The position numbers and the translations under genes were made by a program. A DNA stretch of 64,000 nt from Veillonella tobetsuensis (GTDB taxonomy: Bacteria > Bacillota > Negativicutes > Veillonellales > Veillonellaceae), in assembly GCF_001078375.1 (NCBI RefSeq), contig NZ_BBXI01000002.1:62001-126000 (forward strand), read 5' to 3'. Positions 26,756 to 34,010 of this stretch are shown here, piece by piece. Every line of letters starts with the position of its first letter. Position 1 is the first letter of the stretch. The notes under the pieces are model-generated. The model was not told the DNA's origin, did no database searches, and was given only the letters and a program-made list of their open reading frames with translations.

Positions 26756-26934
26756 AATTGTTATAGACTCTAGATAGAAGTATAATGGGTTATAGAAAAA
26801 TATATCTATTAACTATAGGCTTTCTAAGCTCTTAAAAAGTCTACTGACAAAGAGTAGAAGATTATAGGGGGAATTTACTCTATAATCGGATTACTTTTCA
26901 GGTGATATGGTATATGTAGTTGATGAGGCCTAAT
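26756..26934. other. Spacer at the right edge of the accessory island
   Basis: No gene longer than about 16 codons with a ribosome site is visible. Base composition shifts back towards that of the flanking core genes over the next kilobase. No att-like direct repeat was found by eye. Confidence 0.4.
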
Positions 26935-27258
26935 ATGAGCGATTTAGATTTTACTATTTGCTGTACAGTTATTTTCTTCAGCAAGAAGAGGGGAACTCCA
27001 CCGAATTTGGATAATGGAAAGTATTGCCCTCATCTTGTTATAAAGGGCTCTGAACAGCGGTTAGGTGTAAACTTTATTGATGGTGAGGATGTTACCTTTG
27101 ATAAACAAATAGTAGCTAATGCGTTACCACTTTATGAAACTGTAGATTATTCTGCTCTACAAGCAGGTACTGAGTTCTTTATCATGGAAGGCGGAAATAT
27201 TGTTGGTGAAGGGATTGTAAAAGAAATCTTTCAACATAAATCGTATGGGAGTAAATAA
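26935..27258 (+). CDS. Stand-alone EF-Tu domain-like beta-barrel protein
   Basis: About 108 residues from ATG 26935; an alternative ATG lies at 26923 and neither has a strong ribosome site. The sequence CTVIFFSKKRGTPPNLDNGK, then GVNFIDGEDVTFDKQIVANA and FFIMEGGNIVGEGIVKEI, resembles the third (C-terminal) beta-barrel of elongation factor Tu. No GTPase domain is present. Such short proteins occur as uncharacterised EF-Tu-barrel-like proteins. It is two bases upstream of a zinc-ribbon gene, with which it likely shares a transcript. Confidence 0.65.
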   Translation: MSDLDFTICCTVIFFSKKRGTPPNLDNGKYCPHLVIKGSEQRLGVNFIDGEDVTFDKQIVANALPLYETVDYSALQAGTEFFIMEGGNIVGEGIVKEIFQHKSYGSK

Positions 27259-27260
27259 CT

Positions 27261-27563
27261 ATGGGTTATAAAAATGTATGTATCAACTGCAGGCTCTCCT
27301 TGTCGGAGGGCACAAACTACGAGCTGTTTAATACCAATAAAACTTGTCCCACATGTAAAAGTAAGATGTACTTTGTGAACGAGAAGTTCAAAGCTCCTAA
27401 AAAATCTAATAATAAAGAATGGAAGATTATCGAGTATTTGTTGTTGAGCGGCTATGACTTCCGAAATCCTTATTGTGGACATGAGCAATGTATTTATTTT
27501 GAGTTCCCTAAGAACCTGCAAGAGGCAGAGGCGTTTATTCGTGAGATGCGAAAGTTAAAGTAA
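27261..27563 (+). CDS. Small zinc-ribbon protein, unknown function
   Basis: 100 residues, starting two bases after the EF-Tu-barrel-like gene stop. CINC (near residue 7) and CPTC (near residue 34) form a probable zinc ribbon. A basic linker (KAPKKSNNKEWK) leads to a small alpha/beta region containing CGHEQC. I do not recognise a family. Tight spacing to both neighbours indicates an operon with 26935-27258 and 27582-28001. Confidence 0.6.
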   Translation: MGYKNVCINCRLSLSEGTNYELFNTNKTCPTCKSKMYFVNEKFKAPKKSNNKEWKIIEYLLLSGYDFRNPYCGHEQCIYFEFPKNLQEAEAFIREMRKLK

Positions 27564-27581
27564 TCATTTGAAGGAGCTTTT

Positions 27582-28001
27582 ATGGCGATTACGTATACTG
27601 AAGAAAAAAATTTTACCCCTCAGCAAGTAGCAGATTTATTTCTATCTGTTCGTTGGGTAGTAGGCAAGTATCCTGACCGATTACATAAGGCTCTTATGAA
27701 TTCATCTCGTGTGATTTCTGCATGGGATGGTGACCGTTTAGTTGGTCTTATTCGTGTCATGGATGATAGCGAGCTGGTGTGCTTCATCAATTATGTGCTA
27801 GTTCATCCTGAGTATCATGGCCGCGGTATTGCTGGTCATTTACTAGAAATGGTGAAAGAGGCTTACAAGTCTTACTTGTACATTAATGTTATGATTGGTG
27901 AAAGCAAGAATGCACCATTTTACGAGAAGCATGGGTTTAAGATAAAAGAGAATTCCTTGCCAATGCAATATCGGAATGTGCCTAAGTATACGAAAAGCTG
28001 A
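27582..28001 (+). CDS. GNAT-family N-acetyltransferase
   Basis: 139 residues, ATG 27582 behind GAAGGAGC. The acetyl-CoA pyrophosphate-binding motif A reads VLVHPEYHGRGIAGHLL (near residues 73-90), followed by MIGESKNAPFYEKHGF, the usual beta-bulge and late helix. The substrate (amine of a small molecule or protein) cannot be deduced. Last gene of a short operon, with a terminator at 28051. Confidence 0.85.
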   Translation: MAITYTEEKNFTPQQVADLFLSVRWVVGKYPDRLHKALMNSSRVISAWDGDRLVGLIRVMDDSELVCFINYVLVHPEYHGRGIAGHLLEMVKEAYKSYLYINVMIGESKNAPFYEKHGFKIKENSLPMQYRNVPKYTKS

Positions 28002-28050
28002 TTGGTGGGATAATCCGTATAGAAAGTAACTGGTCAAATTGTTAATAAAC

Positions 28051-28084
28051 GGCTACACGTTCATAGAGTTACGTGTAGCCTTTG
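28051..28084 (+). terminator. Intrinsic terminator after the first GNAT gene
   Basis: GGCTACACGT pairs with ACGTGTAGCC around a ten-base loop, followed by TTTG. Confidence 0.75.
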
Positions 28085-28142
28085 TTGTGTAAACGGTATA
28101 TACTAAAACCAATATGTAGACACGATGGAGAAGGATATGGAT

Positions 28143-28625
28143 ATGTTAATACGAAAAGCGACAACCGTTGATTTAGATTTGGTGACACATATAGAAGCAA
28201 CTTGTTTTCCTCCTGCTGAGGCGGCGCCTCGTGAGGCTTTTAAGGAGCGATTAGCGCATTATGCAGGTCAGTTTTTAATTGCCTTTGACGGCGATACACC
28301 TATCGGTTTTATCGATGGTTTTGTAACGGATGACGAAGTCTTGACGGATGAGATGTTTGCTGATGCATCTATGCACAATCCTGATGGGGCATGGCAGATG
28401 ATATTTGGTCTAAATACAATGCCAGCGTATCGCAATCGCGGTGTAGGGGGGCAGTTGATTGAGGCTTTCATAGAATTGGCCAAAGCAGAGAATCGAAAAG
28501 GCGTTATTTTAACATGTAAGGAAGAAAAGATTCATTATTACGCCAAGTTTGGCTTTGTAAATGAAGGGGAGTCTGTATCTGATCACGGCGGTGCTAAGTG
28601 GTATCAGATGCGTGTTGTGTTCTAG
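28143..28625 (+). CDS. GNAT-family N-acetyltransferase (second)
   Basis: 160 residues from ATG 28143, preferred over in-frame ATGs at 28125 and 28137 because GGAGAAGG sits eight bases upstream. It begins MLIRKATTVDLDLVTHIEAT, the usual first strand and helix of GNATs. Motif A is LNTMPAYRNRGVGGQLIEAF and the late segment is YYAKFGFVNEGES. It resembles small GNATs acting on amines such as polyamines or serotonin-like substrates, but specificity is unknown. Monocistronic, with its own terminator. Confidence 0.85.
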   Translation: MLIRKATTVDLDLVTHIEATCFPPAEAAPREAFKERLAHYAGQFLIAFDGDTPIGFIDGFVTDDEVLTDEMFADASMHNPDGAWQMIFGLNTMPAYRNRGVGGQLIEAFIELAKAENRKGVILTCKEEKIHYYAKFGFVNEGESVSDHGGAKWYQMRVVF

Positions 28626-28646
28626 CCATATAATTAAATATAAAAG

Positions 28647-28692
28647 AAGAAGCTGAAATCTTGCAGATTAGCATTGATTTCAGCTTCTTTTT
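28647..28692 (+). terminator. Intrinsic terminator after the second GNAT gene
   Basis: AAGAAGCTGAAATC pairs with GATTTCAGCTTCTT around an 18-base loop, followed by TTTTTG. Confidence 0.85.
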
Positions 28693-28782
28693 GTTGGGAA
28701 AATATTAAGTTTCTACAATTAAATTAATTTTAGACTATACGGATTTGCCTATTATTGTGTATACCAAAATCCATATGGTTAA

Positions 28783-29883
28783 TTAAATAATTTCTTTAAC
28801 CTGCGCCACGCCTTTATCGGTCAGCATATAGTACCCATTTGTTACGTACAACAAGCCTTGTTTCTTAAGATGTGTTGCGGCTTGGTGTGTATAGTCTGGT
28901 TTCCAGTTCAAGTGTTCGTGAATGGTGCCGATACCGTTTTCAATGGCCGCCACAGGTGTATTCATATGGGTATAGATGTGACAGAGCATCATCGTTTCTC
29001 GATAGTGACGACGTAAGTGACGTTGGCGACGATAGGTTGCAATATAGCCTGTCTTTGGCGTGCCAATAACGGCAATCAATAATGCGAGACCGATCGTTGT
29101 TGCGATAGTACCTGCAATGGATACGTCTAGGGTGAAAGCGACTTCTGTACCGATAACAGCACAGATAATGCCGATGATGATACTGCTAGTGAGCATGGCT
29201 TTCACAGAGTCCGTCCATAAATAAGCGATAACTGCGGGTCCAATCATGAGGCCGATAACGAGGATGGCGCCTACCGCTTGGAATGAAGCCACCACGGTGA
29301 GAGATACCATGGTCATGAGCACGTAGTGGATGAGGGCAGGCATGAAGCCGAAGAGCCCTGCTAATAGTGGATCGAAGGTAGATAGTTGCAATTCCTTGTA
29401 GAAGAGCATAACTAATACGAGGTTGATGACCGCTACCCCCAGGGAAATCCATAGTGAAACAGGACCTAGGTCGGTACCATTTAGAATCCATCTGTCGAAC
29501 GGGGCAAACGCGATTTCCCCTAGAAGTGCCGTATCTACGTCAAGGTGTGCGTTGCCGCTGTAGAGACTGACGAGGATGATGGCAATAGAGAATAGAAGGG
29601 GGAAGATGATACCAATGGACGCGTCTTCGTTGACGAGGCCCGTGTTATGAAGCATCTCTGTAAGCCACACCGTTCCTACGCCGACTACGGTTGCCCCTAC
29701 TAAAAGCAAGGGAGAGTTTAAGTCTTCCGTTACAAAGAAAGCGAGTACGATGCCGAGAAATACGGTATGCGTAATGGCGTCAGCCATCATGGACATGCGG
29801 CGCAGCACGAGGAATACACCAGGGATAGCGCACGAGATGGATACTGCGATGGCGATGAGTAAAATCTCTGTATGTACTGTCAT
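28783..29883 (-). CDS. Metal (Mn/Zn) ABC transporter permease fused to a C-terminal winged-helix domain
   Basis: 366 residues from ATG 29883, which overlaps the upstream permease stop by ATGA. Residues 1 to about 280 form an eight- to nine-helix ABC-3 permease (MTVHTEILLIAIAVSISCAI; MSMMADAITHTVFLGIVLAF is the conserved cytoplasmic segment). The last 80 residues are soluble and read like a DtxR/MntR-type winged helix: RRHYRETMMLCHIYTHMNTP, NWKPDYTHQAATHLKKQGLL, YVTNGYYMLTDKGVAQVKEI. A permease-repressor fusion has precedent in Chlamydia YtgCR, where the tail is a metal-dependent repressor. Whether it is released or functional here is unknown. Last gene of the operon. Confidence 0.85.
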   Translation of the reverse strand: MTVHTEILLIAIAVSISCAIPGVFLVLRRMSMMADAITHTVFLGIVLAFFVTEDLNSPLLLVGATVVGVGTVWLTEMLHNTGLVNEDASIGIIFPLLFSIAIILVSLYSGNAHLDVDTALLGEIAFAPFDRWILNGTDLGPVSLWISLGVAVINLVLVMLFYKELQLSTFDPLLAGLFGFMPALIHYVLMTMVSLTVVASFQAVGAILVIGLMIGPAVIAYLWTDSVKAMLTSSIIIGIICAVIGTEVAFTLDVSIAGTIATTIGLALLIAVIGTPKTGYIATYRRQRHLRRHYRETMMLCHIYTHMNTPVAAIENGIGTIHEHLNWKPDYTHQAATHLKKQGLLYVTNGYYMLTDKGVAQVKEII

Positions 29884-30743
29884 GGGGCACCTCTTTTCCG
29901 GAATTGCCACAAGATGCCTCTATTAGGTGCAAATATGAGGCTCAATAGTACGATAACCGATAGAATGACGATGATCGCAGGTCCTGTAGGCAGTTTTTGT
30001 ACTGTTGTACTCCAAAGGGTACCACCGATAGCAGATACCATGCCGAAACATCCTGCTAGTATACACATGGTACCTAGCTTGTTCGTCCACTGACGGGCCC
30101 CTACGGCCGGTGCAATGAGTAGGGAACTAATCAAGATAGCACCTACTGATTGAATGCCGATGATGATGGTCATGATCAATAGTGAACGATATAAAATGAG
30201 TGTAAAGGTGACGGGAATTTGCAAAGTTTTAGCGTATTCTACGTCAAAGGAAATGAGCTTTAGCTCTTTCCAAAATAAGGCTGTTAAAACGATAATGATG
30301 AGCGCTGCCGCCGATGTAATGTACACATCGCGAGCTAATATAGTGGCGGCCTGTCCAAATATAAATTTTGAAAGCCCCGCCTGACCTGCATTGTTTAGAC
30401 TTTGAAGGTAGGTGAGTAGAACCATACCAAGACCAAAGAAAGCAGATAGTATAGTAGCTAGAGCACCATCGAATTTGATTTTACTATTTTCTACGGTGAT
30501 GGTTATGAGCCACGCTGCGGCAATTGAGGAGAGGGCAGCACCGGTGATGAGCACCTCGATATCCTTTATGCCTGTCAGCAAGAACGCGATGACTACACCA
30601 GGCAGTGCCGCGTGGGAGAGGCCGTCACCGATGAGGCTTTCCTTGCGCAGTACTGCGAAGGTGCCTGCAATACCACTGGCAAGGCCCAAAAGAGCTGTGC
30701 CGAGCAATACCATCTGTGTCGTATAGGATTGGAGTATGGTCAT
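29880..30743 (-). CDS. Metal (Mn/Zn) ABC transporter permease
   Basis: 287 residues, ATG 30743, overlapping the ATPase stop by ATGA. ABC-3 family integral inner-membrane protein: MVLLGTALLGLASGIAGTFA is the first helix, followed by the conserved segment ESLIGDGLSHAALPGVVIAF and SVGAILISSLLIAPAVGARQ in the translocation path. It pairs with the second permease (28783-29883) to form the channel and with the ATPase below. Manganese or zinc is the expected substrate. Confidence 0.92.
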   Translation of the reverse strand: MTILQSYTTQMVLLGTALLGLASGIAGTFAVLRKESLIGDGLSHAALPGVVIAFLLTGIKDIEVLITGAALSSIAAAWLITITVENSKIKFDGALATILSAFFGLGMVLLTYLQSLNNAGQAGLSKFIFGQAATILARDVYITSAAALIIIVLTALFWKELKLISFDVEYAKTLQIPVTFTLILYRSLLIMTIIIGIQSVGAILISSLLIAPAVGARQWTNKLGTMCILAGCFGMVSAIGGTLWSTTVQKLPTGPAIIVILSVIVLLSLIFAPNRGILWQFRKRGAP

Positions 30744-31471
30744 ACAATCCTCCCCTTGCCGTAGGTGCGCTCGATGGCTTCTTCGGTAAAGGTTTCTGCC
30801 ACAGGACCATAGGCAACAGTTTGCTTATTGACCATCGTTACCCAGTCGAAATATTGAGGCACTGTATTTAAATCGTGATGTACGACGATCACCGTTTTGC
30901 CGCGCGCTTTCATTTCTTGTAAAAGAGAGATAATGGCGTGCTCCGTCGTTTTGTCGACGCCCTTGAAAGGCTCGTCCATGAGATAAATATCTGCCTCTTG
31001 TACGAGGGCTCTCGCGAGGAATACACGCTGTTGTTGGCCCCCTGAAAGTTGACGAATTTGTCTGTTTACATAGTCGCTCATGCCCATTTTTTCAATCATG
31101 GAGAGGGCGAGTTCCTTATCCTTTTTACTTGGTCGTTTGAACCAACCTAGATGACCATAGCGGCCCATGAGTACAACGTCTAATACGGTAGTAGGAAAGT
31201 CCCAGTCTACGCTACCGCTTTGAGGGACATAGGCGATTTTCTTGTAATCCTTTTTGTCCATCGCAAGGTGGTGGTCGATATAAAACTTAACACTACCAGA
31301 GATAACTGTTAATAGGCCTAACATGGCCTTTAATAATGTAGATTTGCCGGCCCCATTAGGGCCGACGATAGCCGCTAAGGAACCGATGGGCACCTTCATA
31401 TCTACGTCCCATAATACGGGTTTTGTCGTATAGGCTACGGTCATATCTTCAACTTCAACGGCCCATTCCAT
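30740..31471 (-). CDS. Metal (Mn/Zn) ABC transporter ATP-binding protein
   Basis: 243 residues, ATG 31471 with AAAGGAGG upstream. Walker A is GPNGAGKST, the Q-loop is YVPQ, the signature is LSGGQQQR, Walker B is IYLMDEP with catalytic Glu, and the H-switch is VVHHD. It hydrolyses ATP to drive uptake through the two permeases. Its first six residues depart from most relatives, but the domain is complete. It is separated from the binding-protein gene by 163 bases containing a stem-loop. Confidence 0.95.
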   Translation of the reverse strand: MEWAVEVEDMTVAYTTKPVLWDVDMKVPIGSLAAIVGPNGAGKSTLLKAMLGLLTVISGSVKFYIDHHLAMDKKDYKKIAYVPQSGSVDWDFPTTVLDVVLMGRYGHLGWFKRPSKKDKELALSMIEKMGMSDYVNRQIRQLSGGQQQRVFLARALVQEADIYLMDEPFKGVDKTTEHAIISLLQEMKARGKTVIVVHHDLNTVPQYFDWVTMVNKQTVAYGPVAETFTEEAIERTYGKGRIV

Positions 31472-31491
31472 GGAAACCTCCTTTTATCAAT

Positions 31492-31524
31492 AAGTGCTAC
31501 TAGCTGATATTGCTAGTAGCACTT
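31492..31524 (-). other. Intra-operon stem-loop between binding-protein and ATPase genes
   Basis: AAGTGCTACTAGC and GCTAGTAGCACTT are perfect 13-base arms with a seven-base loop. There is no T-run on the minus strand, so it is not a classic terminator. It more likely stabilises or delimits the upstream binding-protein mRNA, giving more binding protein than ATPase/permease. Confidence 0.55.
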
Positions 31525-31634
31525 GTACTTACAATAACAAAGTAAATTTAAAACTATCTAAGTCCTAAGTCCGAACTGTAACCAGACCTGTAAATTTACA
31601 TTGTCGTATTTAATTAAGTTAATCAAATCATTGT

Positions 31635-32576
31635 TTATTTAAGTGCTTTAGCGATGGTATCGATATTGGCTTTTACCATACCGATATATGTGCCGCCTTC
31701 AGTGCCTTCAGAACCGAGGGAGTCGGAGTATAATTCGCCACCGATAGCAACGTTCCAGCCTTTAGCCTTAGCTGCTTCTTGAACGGCTTCAATTGTTTTG
31801 TGCGGTACAGAAGATTCTACGAAGATTGCTTTAATTTTGTGATCTACGATGAATTGAACAAGTTCATTTACATCTTGTGTGCCTGCTTCTGTAGCAGTAC
31901 TAACACCTTGTAAACCTTTTACTTCAAAGCCATACGCGCGAGCAAAGTATTGGAAGGCATCGTGTGCTGTTACGAGAACGCGAGATTCTTTAGGAATTGA
32001 TTCTGCTTGTGCTTTAACGTATGCATCTGTTTCATCTAATTTAGTGAGGTACGCATCATAGCGTTTTTTGAAATCCTCTTTGTGAGCTGGATCTGCTTTT
32101 GAAAGACCTTCATATACAGCCTTGGCTGCTAGTTTCCAGTTAGCTACATCGAACCAAATATGAGGATCTTTAGTTTTCACGCCATCTTCTTCGTCAAAGT
32201 CGAGTAGAGTAGCTGGATCAATGGCGTCAGATACGCGGATAGTAGCTTTATTTTGTTTTGTTAAATTGTCGAAAATAGAACCCATTTTACCTTCTAAGTG
32301 AACACCGTTGTACACTACAACATCTGCCTTAGACATAGTTGTTACATCGCCGGCGCTCGCTTGGTAGAGGTGAGGGTCTACGCCAGGCCCCATAAGACCT
32401 TGGACGGACACATGGTCACCGCCGATTTCTTTTACTAAATCGGTCAGCATCGTCGTAGTGGCGACGACGTTTAGTTTTTTAGAACCCTCTTGGGCCGTAT
32501 CTTTGCCACAACCCACAAGTGCAAATATCATAATAACTAAAGAAAAAGCGAGTAATAGAGATTGTTTAATCTTCAT
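31635..32576 (-). CDS. Metal (Mn/Zn) ABC transporter substrate-binding lipoprotein
   Basis: 313 residues, ATG 32576 behind AGGAGGATTAT. Lipobox FALVGC gives lipidation at Cys23. Cluster A-I (TroA/PsaA/MntC-like) motifs: LNVVATTTMLTDLVKEIGGD, GVDPHLYQ and DPHIWFD (two metal His), IFVESSVP (Glu) and LYSDSLG (Asp). The His-His-Glu-Asp set is of the manganese-binding type, although zinc cannot be excluded. The His-rich loop seen in zinc ZnuA proteins is absent. First gene of the four-gene importer operon. Confidence 0.92.
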   Translation of the reverse strand: MKIKQSLLLAFSLVIMIFALVGCGKDTAQEGSKKLNVVATTTMLTDLVKEIGGDHVSVQGLMGPGVDPHLYQASAGDVTTMSKADVVVYNGVHLEGKMGSIFDNLTKQNKATIRVSDAIDPATLLDFDEEDGVKTKDPHIWFDVANWKLAAKAVYEGLSKADPAHKEDFKKRYDAYLTKLDETDAYVKAQAESIPKESRVLVTAHDAFQYFARAYGFEVKGLQGVSTATEAGTQDVNELVQFIVDHKIKAIFVESSVPHKTIEAVQEAAKAKGWNVAIGGELYSDSLGSEGTEGGTYIGMVKANIDTIAKALK

Positions 32577-32630
32577 AATAATCCTCCTATGATGTACATT
32601 CGTAATTTGGCTTTACCAGTATAGAAAAAA

Positions 32631-32656
32631 GCCGCTACTCATATAGCGGCTAAGGG
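32631..32656 (-). terminator. Hairpin terminator on the minus strand after the 31-residue peptide gene
   Basis: GCCGCTA and TAGCGGC arms around a six-base loop, with a run of six T on the minus strand. It lies between the small peptide gene and the importer operon and could end the peptide transcript or attenuate the operon. Confidence 0.65.
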
Positions 32657-32689
32657 AATATGGATGACTTTCTGCTAGATTACGGTCGT

Positions 32690-32785
32690 TTAATGCAGAA
32701 GAGCTTGTAGATGGTTTGGCCCTATGAGGGCTACAATACCAAGAACCATCATGACTTTCATTTGAATACGTTTTCTCCGTCTCAT
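32690..32785 (-). CDS. 31-residue basic-hydrophobic peptide upstream of the metal importer
   Basis: ATG 32785 follows an ideal ATAAGGAGGTTCATC. The product begins MRRRKRIQMKVMMVLGIVAL and ends with a short IGPNHLQALLH tail: an Arg/Lys-rich start followed by one hydrophobic stretch, so a possible membrane microprotein. The terminator at 32631-32656 follows. It is not recognised. It could be a leader peptide for the manganese/zinc importer or an independent small membrane protein. Confidence 0.5.
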   Translation of the reverse strand: MRRRKRIQMKVMMVLGIVALIGPNHLQALLH

Positions 32786-32962
32786 GATGAACCTCCTTAT
32801 TATAATTTTTTGCCACATCAGTGAGATATGTTAATTCCGTTCATTTAAGTTATACTCAATATAACATAAATGAGAAAAATTATCAATAAAAAATATTCTT
32901 TAAATATTCATCTTTATTTAGTATTATATATAAAAAGATTAAAGCTACTAAGGAGGCTTATT

Positions 32963-33409
32963 ATGAATAAACTTTTACGCTATACTGTTACAGCTGCACT
33001 TGTTGCATCGTTCAGCATGTTAGGCGATTATACAGCTGATGCAGCAAAATTTATAGAAGCACCAAGAGAGGTGACTATTGTTAAACCTGTAATGCCAACG
33101 ATTCCTCCAAATATCGTAGTGGCAAAGGATATGCGCGTTCGCTTTTTGATTAATAAAAAAGGGAAGGTAGAGAATGTCTTTGTAGAACAATCCTCTGGCT
33201 ATGCACCAGTTGATGAGGCTGTGAAAGCGGCTATTAAACAATGGGAGTTCACACCTGCTATTGGGGTGGATCAAAAAGCCCATGCCTCTATCATTGGTAT
33301 GACTATTACCTTGCCAAAGGAAAATGCTCCTGTGAAGTCGGGTAATGGCACGTTGACTGTGAATAAAACGCAAACTGAGCAAACAGATAATAGTAAAAAA
33401 GCCAATTAA
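32963..33409 (+). CDS. Secreted TonB C-terminal-domain-like protein
   Basis: 148 residues, ATG 32963 behind AAGGAGGC; the longer upstream frame has no ribosome site. A signal peptide (MNKLLRYTVTAALVASFSML, cleavage near YTADA) is followed by a TonB-C-like fold: VRFLINKKGKVENVFVEQSS, DEAVKAAIKQWEFTPAIGV. Classical TonB is anchored by an N-terminal membrane helix with a Pro-rich spacer. Here the signal looks cleavable and no spacer exists, so the protein is probably periplasmic and not an ExbBD-driven energiser. Partner of the next gene. Confidence 0.75.
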   Translation: MNKLLRYTVTAALVASFSMLGDYTADAAKFIEAPREVTIVKPVMPTIPPNIVVAKDMRVRFLINKKGKVENVFVEQSSGYAPVDEAVKAAIKQWEFTPAIGVDQKAHASIIGMTITLPKENAPVKSGNGTLTVNKTQTEQTDNSKKAN

Positions 33410-33439
33410 AGCAATTGAGAGTGAATAAGGAGAATGATG

Positions 33440-33787
33440 ATGAGTAGTATATTGCGGCGTGTCGCATTAATGGCCCTAATCATGTCCACAACTGTGACCG
33501 TTTCTATGGCGGCACCGTATGAAGCACCTAAAGCTGTGTCTACTCCATCTTTGGATACTAGCGTATTACAGGGTTATTCTGGTGATGTTAATAGTGTAGG
33601 TGTGAGCTTTACTATTAATACGGATGGATCTGTATCTTCTGTACAATTACTAAACTCTACAGGTAATGATGGCGTAGATGCTGCTGTCTTAGAAACCGTT
33701 TTAAAATGGAAGTTTACTCCTGCTACAGATAGCAATGGCAATCCTGTAGCATCTTCTAAAACTGAATATATTGATTTTAGAAATTAA
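33440..33787 (+). CDS. Secreted TonB C-terminal-domain-like protein (second copy)
   Basis: 115 residues. Three consecutive ATGs lie at 33434-33442; the last (33440) is best spaced from AAGGAGA. The signal peptide is SILRRVALMALIMSTTVTVS with cleavage near SMAA. The core GVSFTINTDGSVSSVQLLNS, DAAVLETVLKWKFTPATDSN is again TonB-C-like. Separated from the previous gene by 30 bases and likely co-transcribed. The two proteins are only distantly similar, so the duplication is old. Confidence 0.72.
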   Translation: MSSILRRVALMALIMSTTVTVSMAAPYEAPKAVSTPSLDTSVLQGYSGDVNSVGVSFTINTDGSVSSVQLLNSTGNDGVDAAVLETVLKWKFTPATDSNGNPVASSKTEYIDFRN

Positions 33788-33790
33788 TAG

Positions 33791-33822
33791 AAGGCACTCA
33801 TACATTGTATGGGTGTCTTTTT
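33791..33822 (+). terminator. Intrinsic terminator after the TonB-like pair
   Basis: AAGGCACTCATAC pairs with GTATGGGTGTCTT around a short loop, followed by TTTT. Confidence 0.7.
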
Positions 33823-34010
33823 ATGTGCTGGTGAAAGTACTTACGGGTTTAATTATATTGGGGGAAAGTATTTTGTGAGTCAATTATCTTGGGAAATGTA
33901 TCCACAGCAACTGAAAATTACTTTCAAAATGAATATAATAAATGTATATTTAATATAGTAATAATATATTGTATATACTAATAGTCTTTGACCCGTGGAG
34001 GTATAAGCGT

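Noticed and set aside
28783-32576. Separate DtxR/MntR regulator gene in the metal operon
   Set aside because: No independent start exists; the winged-helix sequence is in frame with and fused to the permease.
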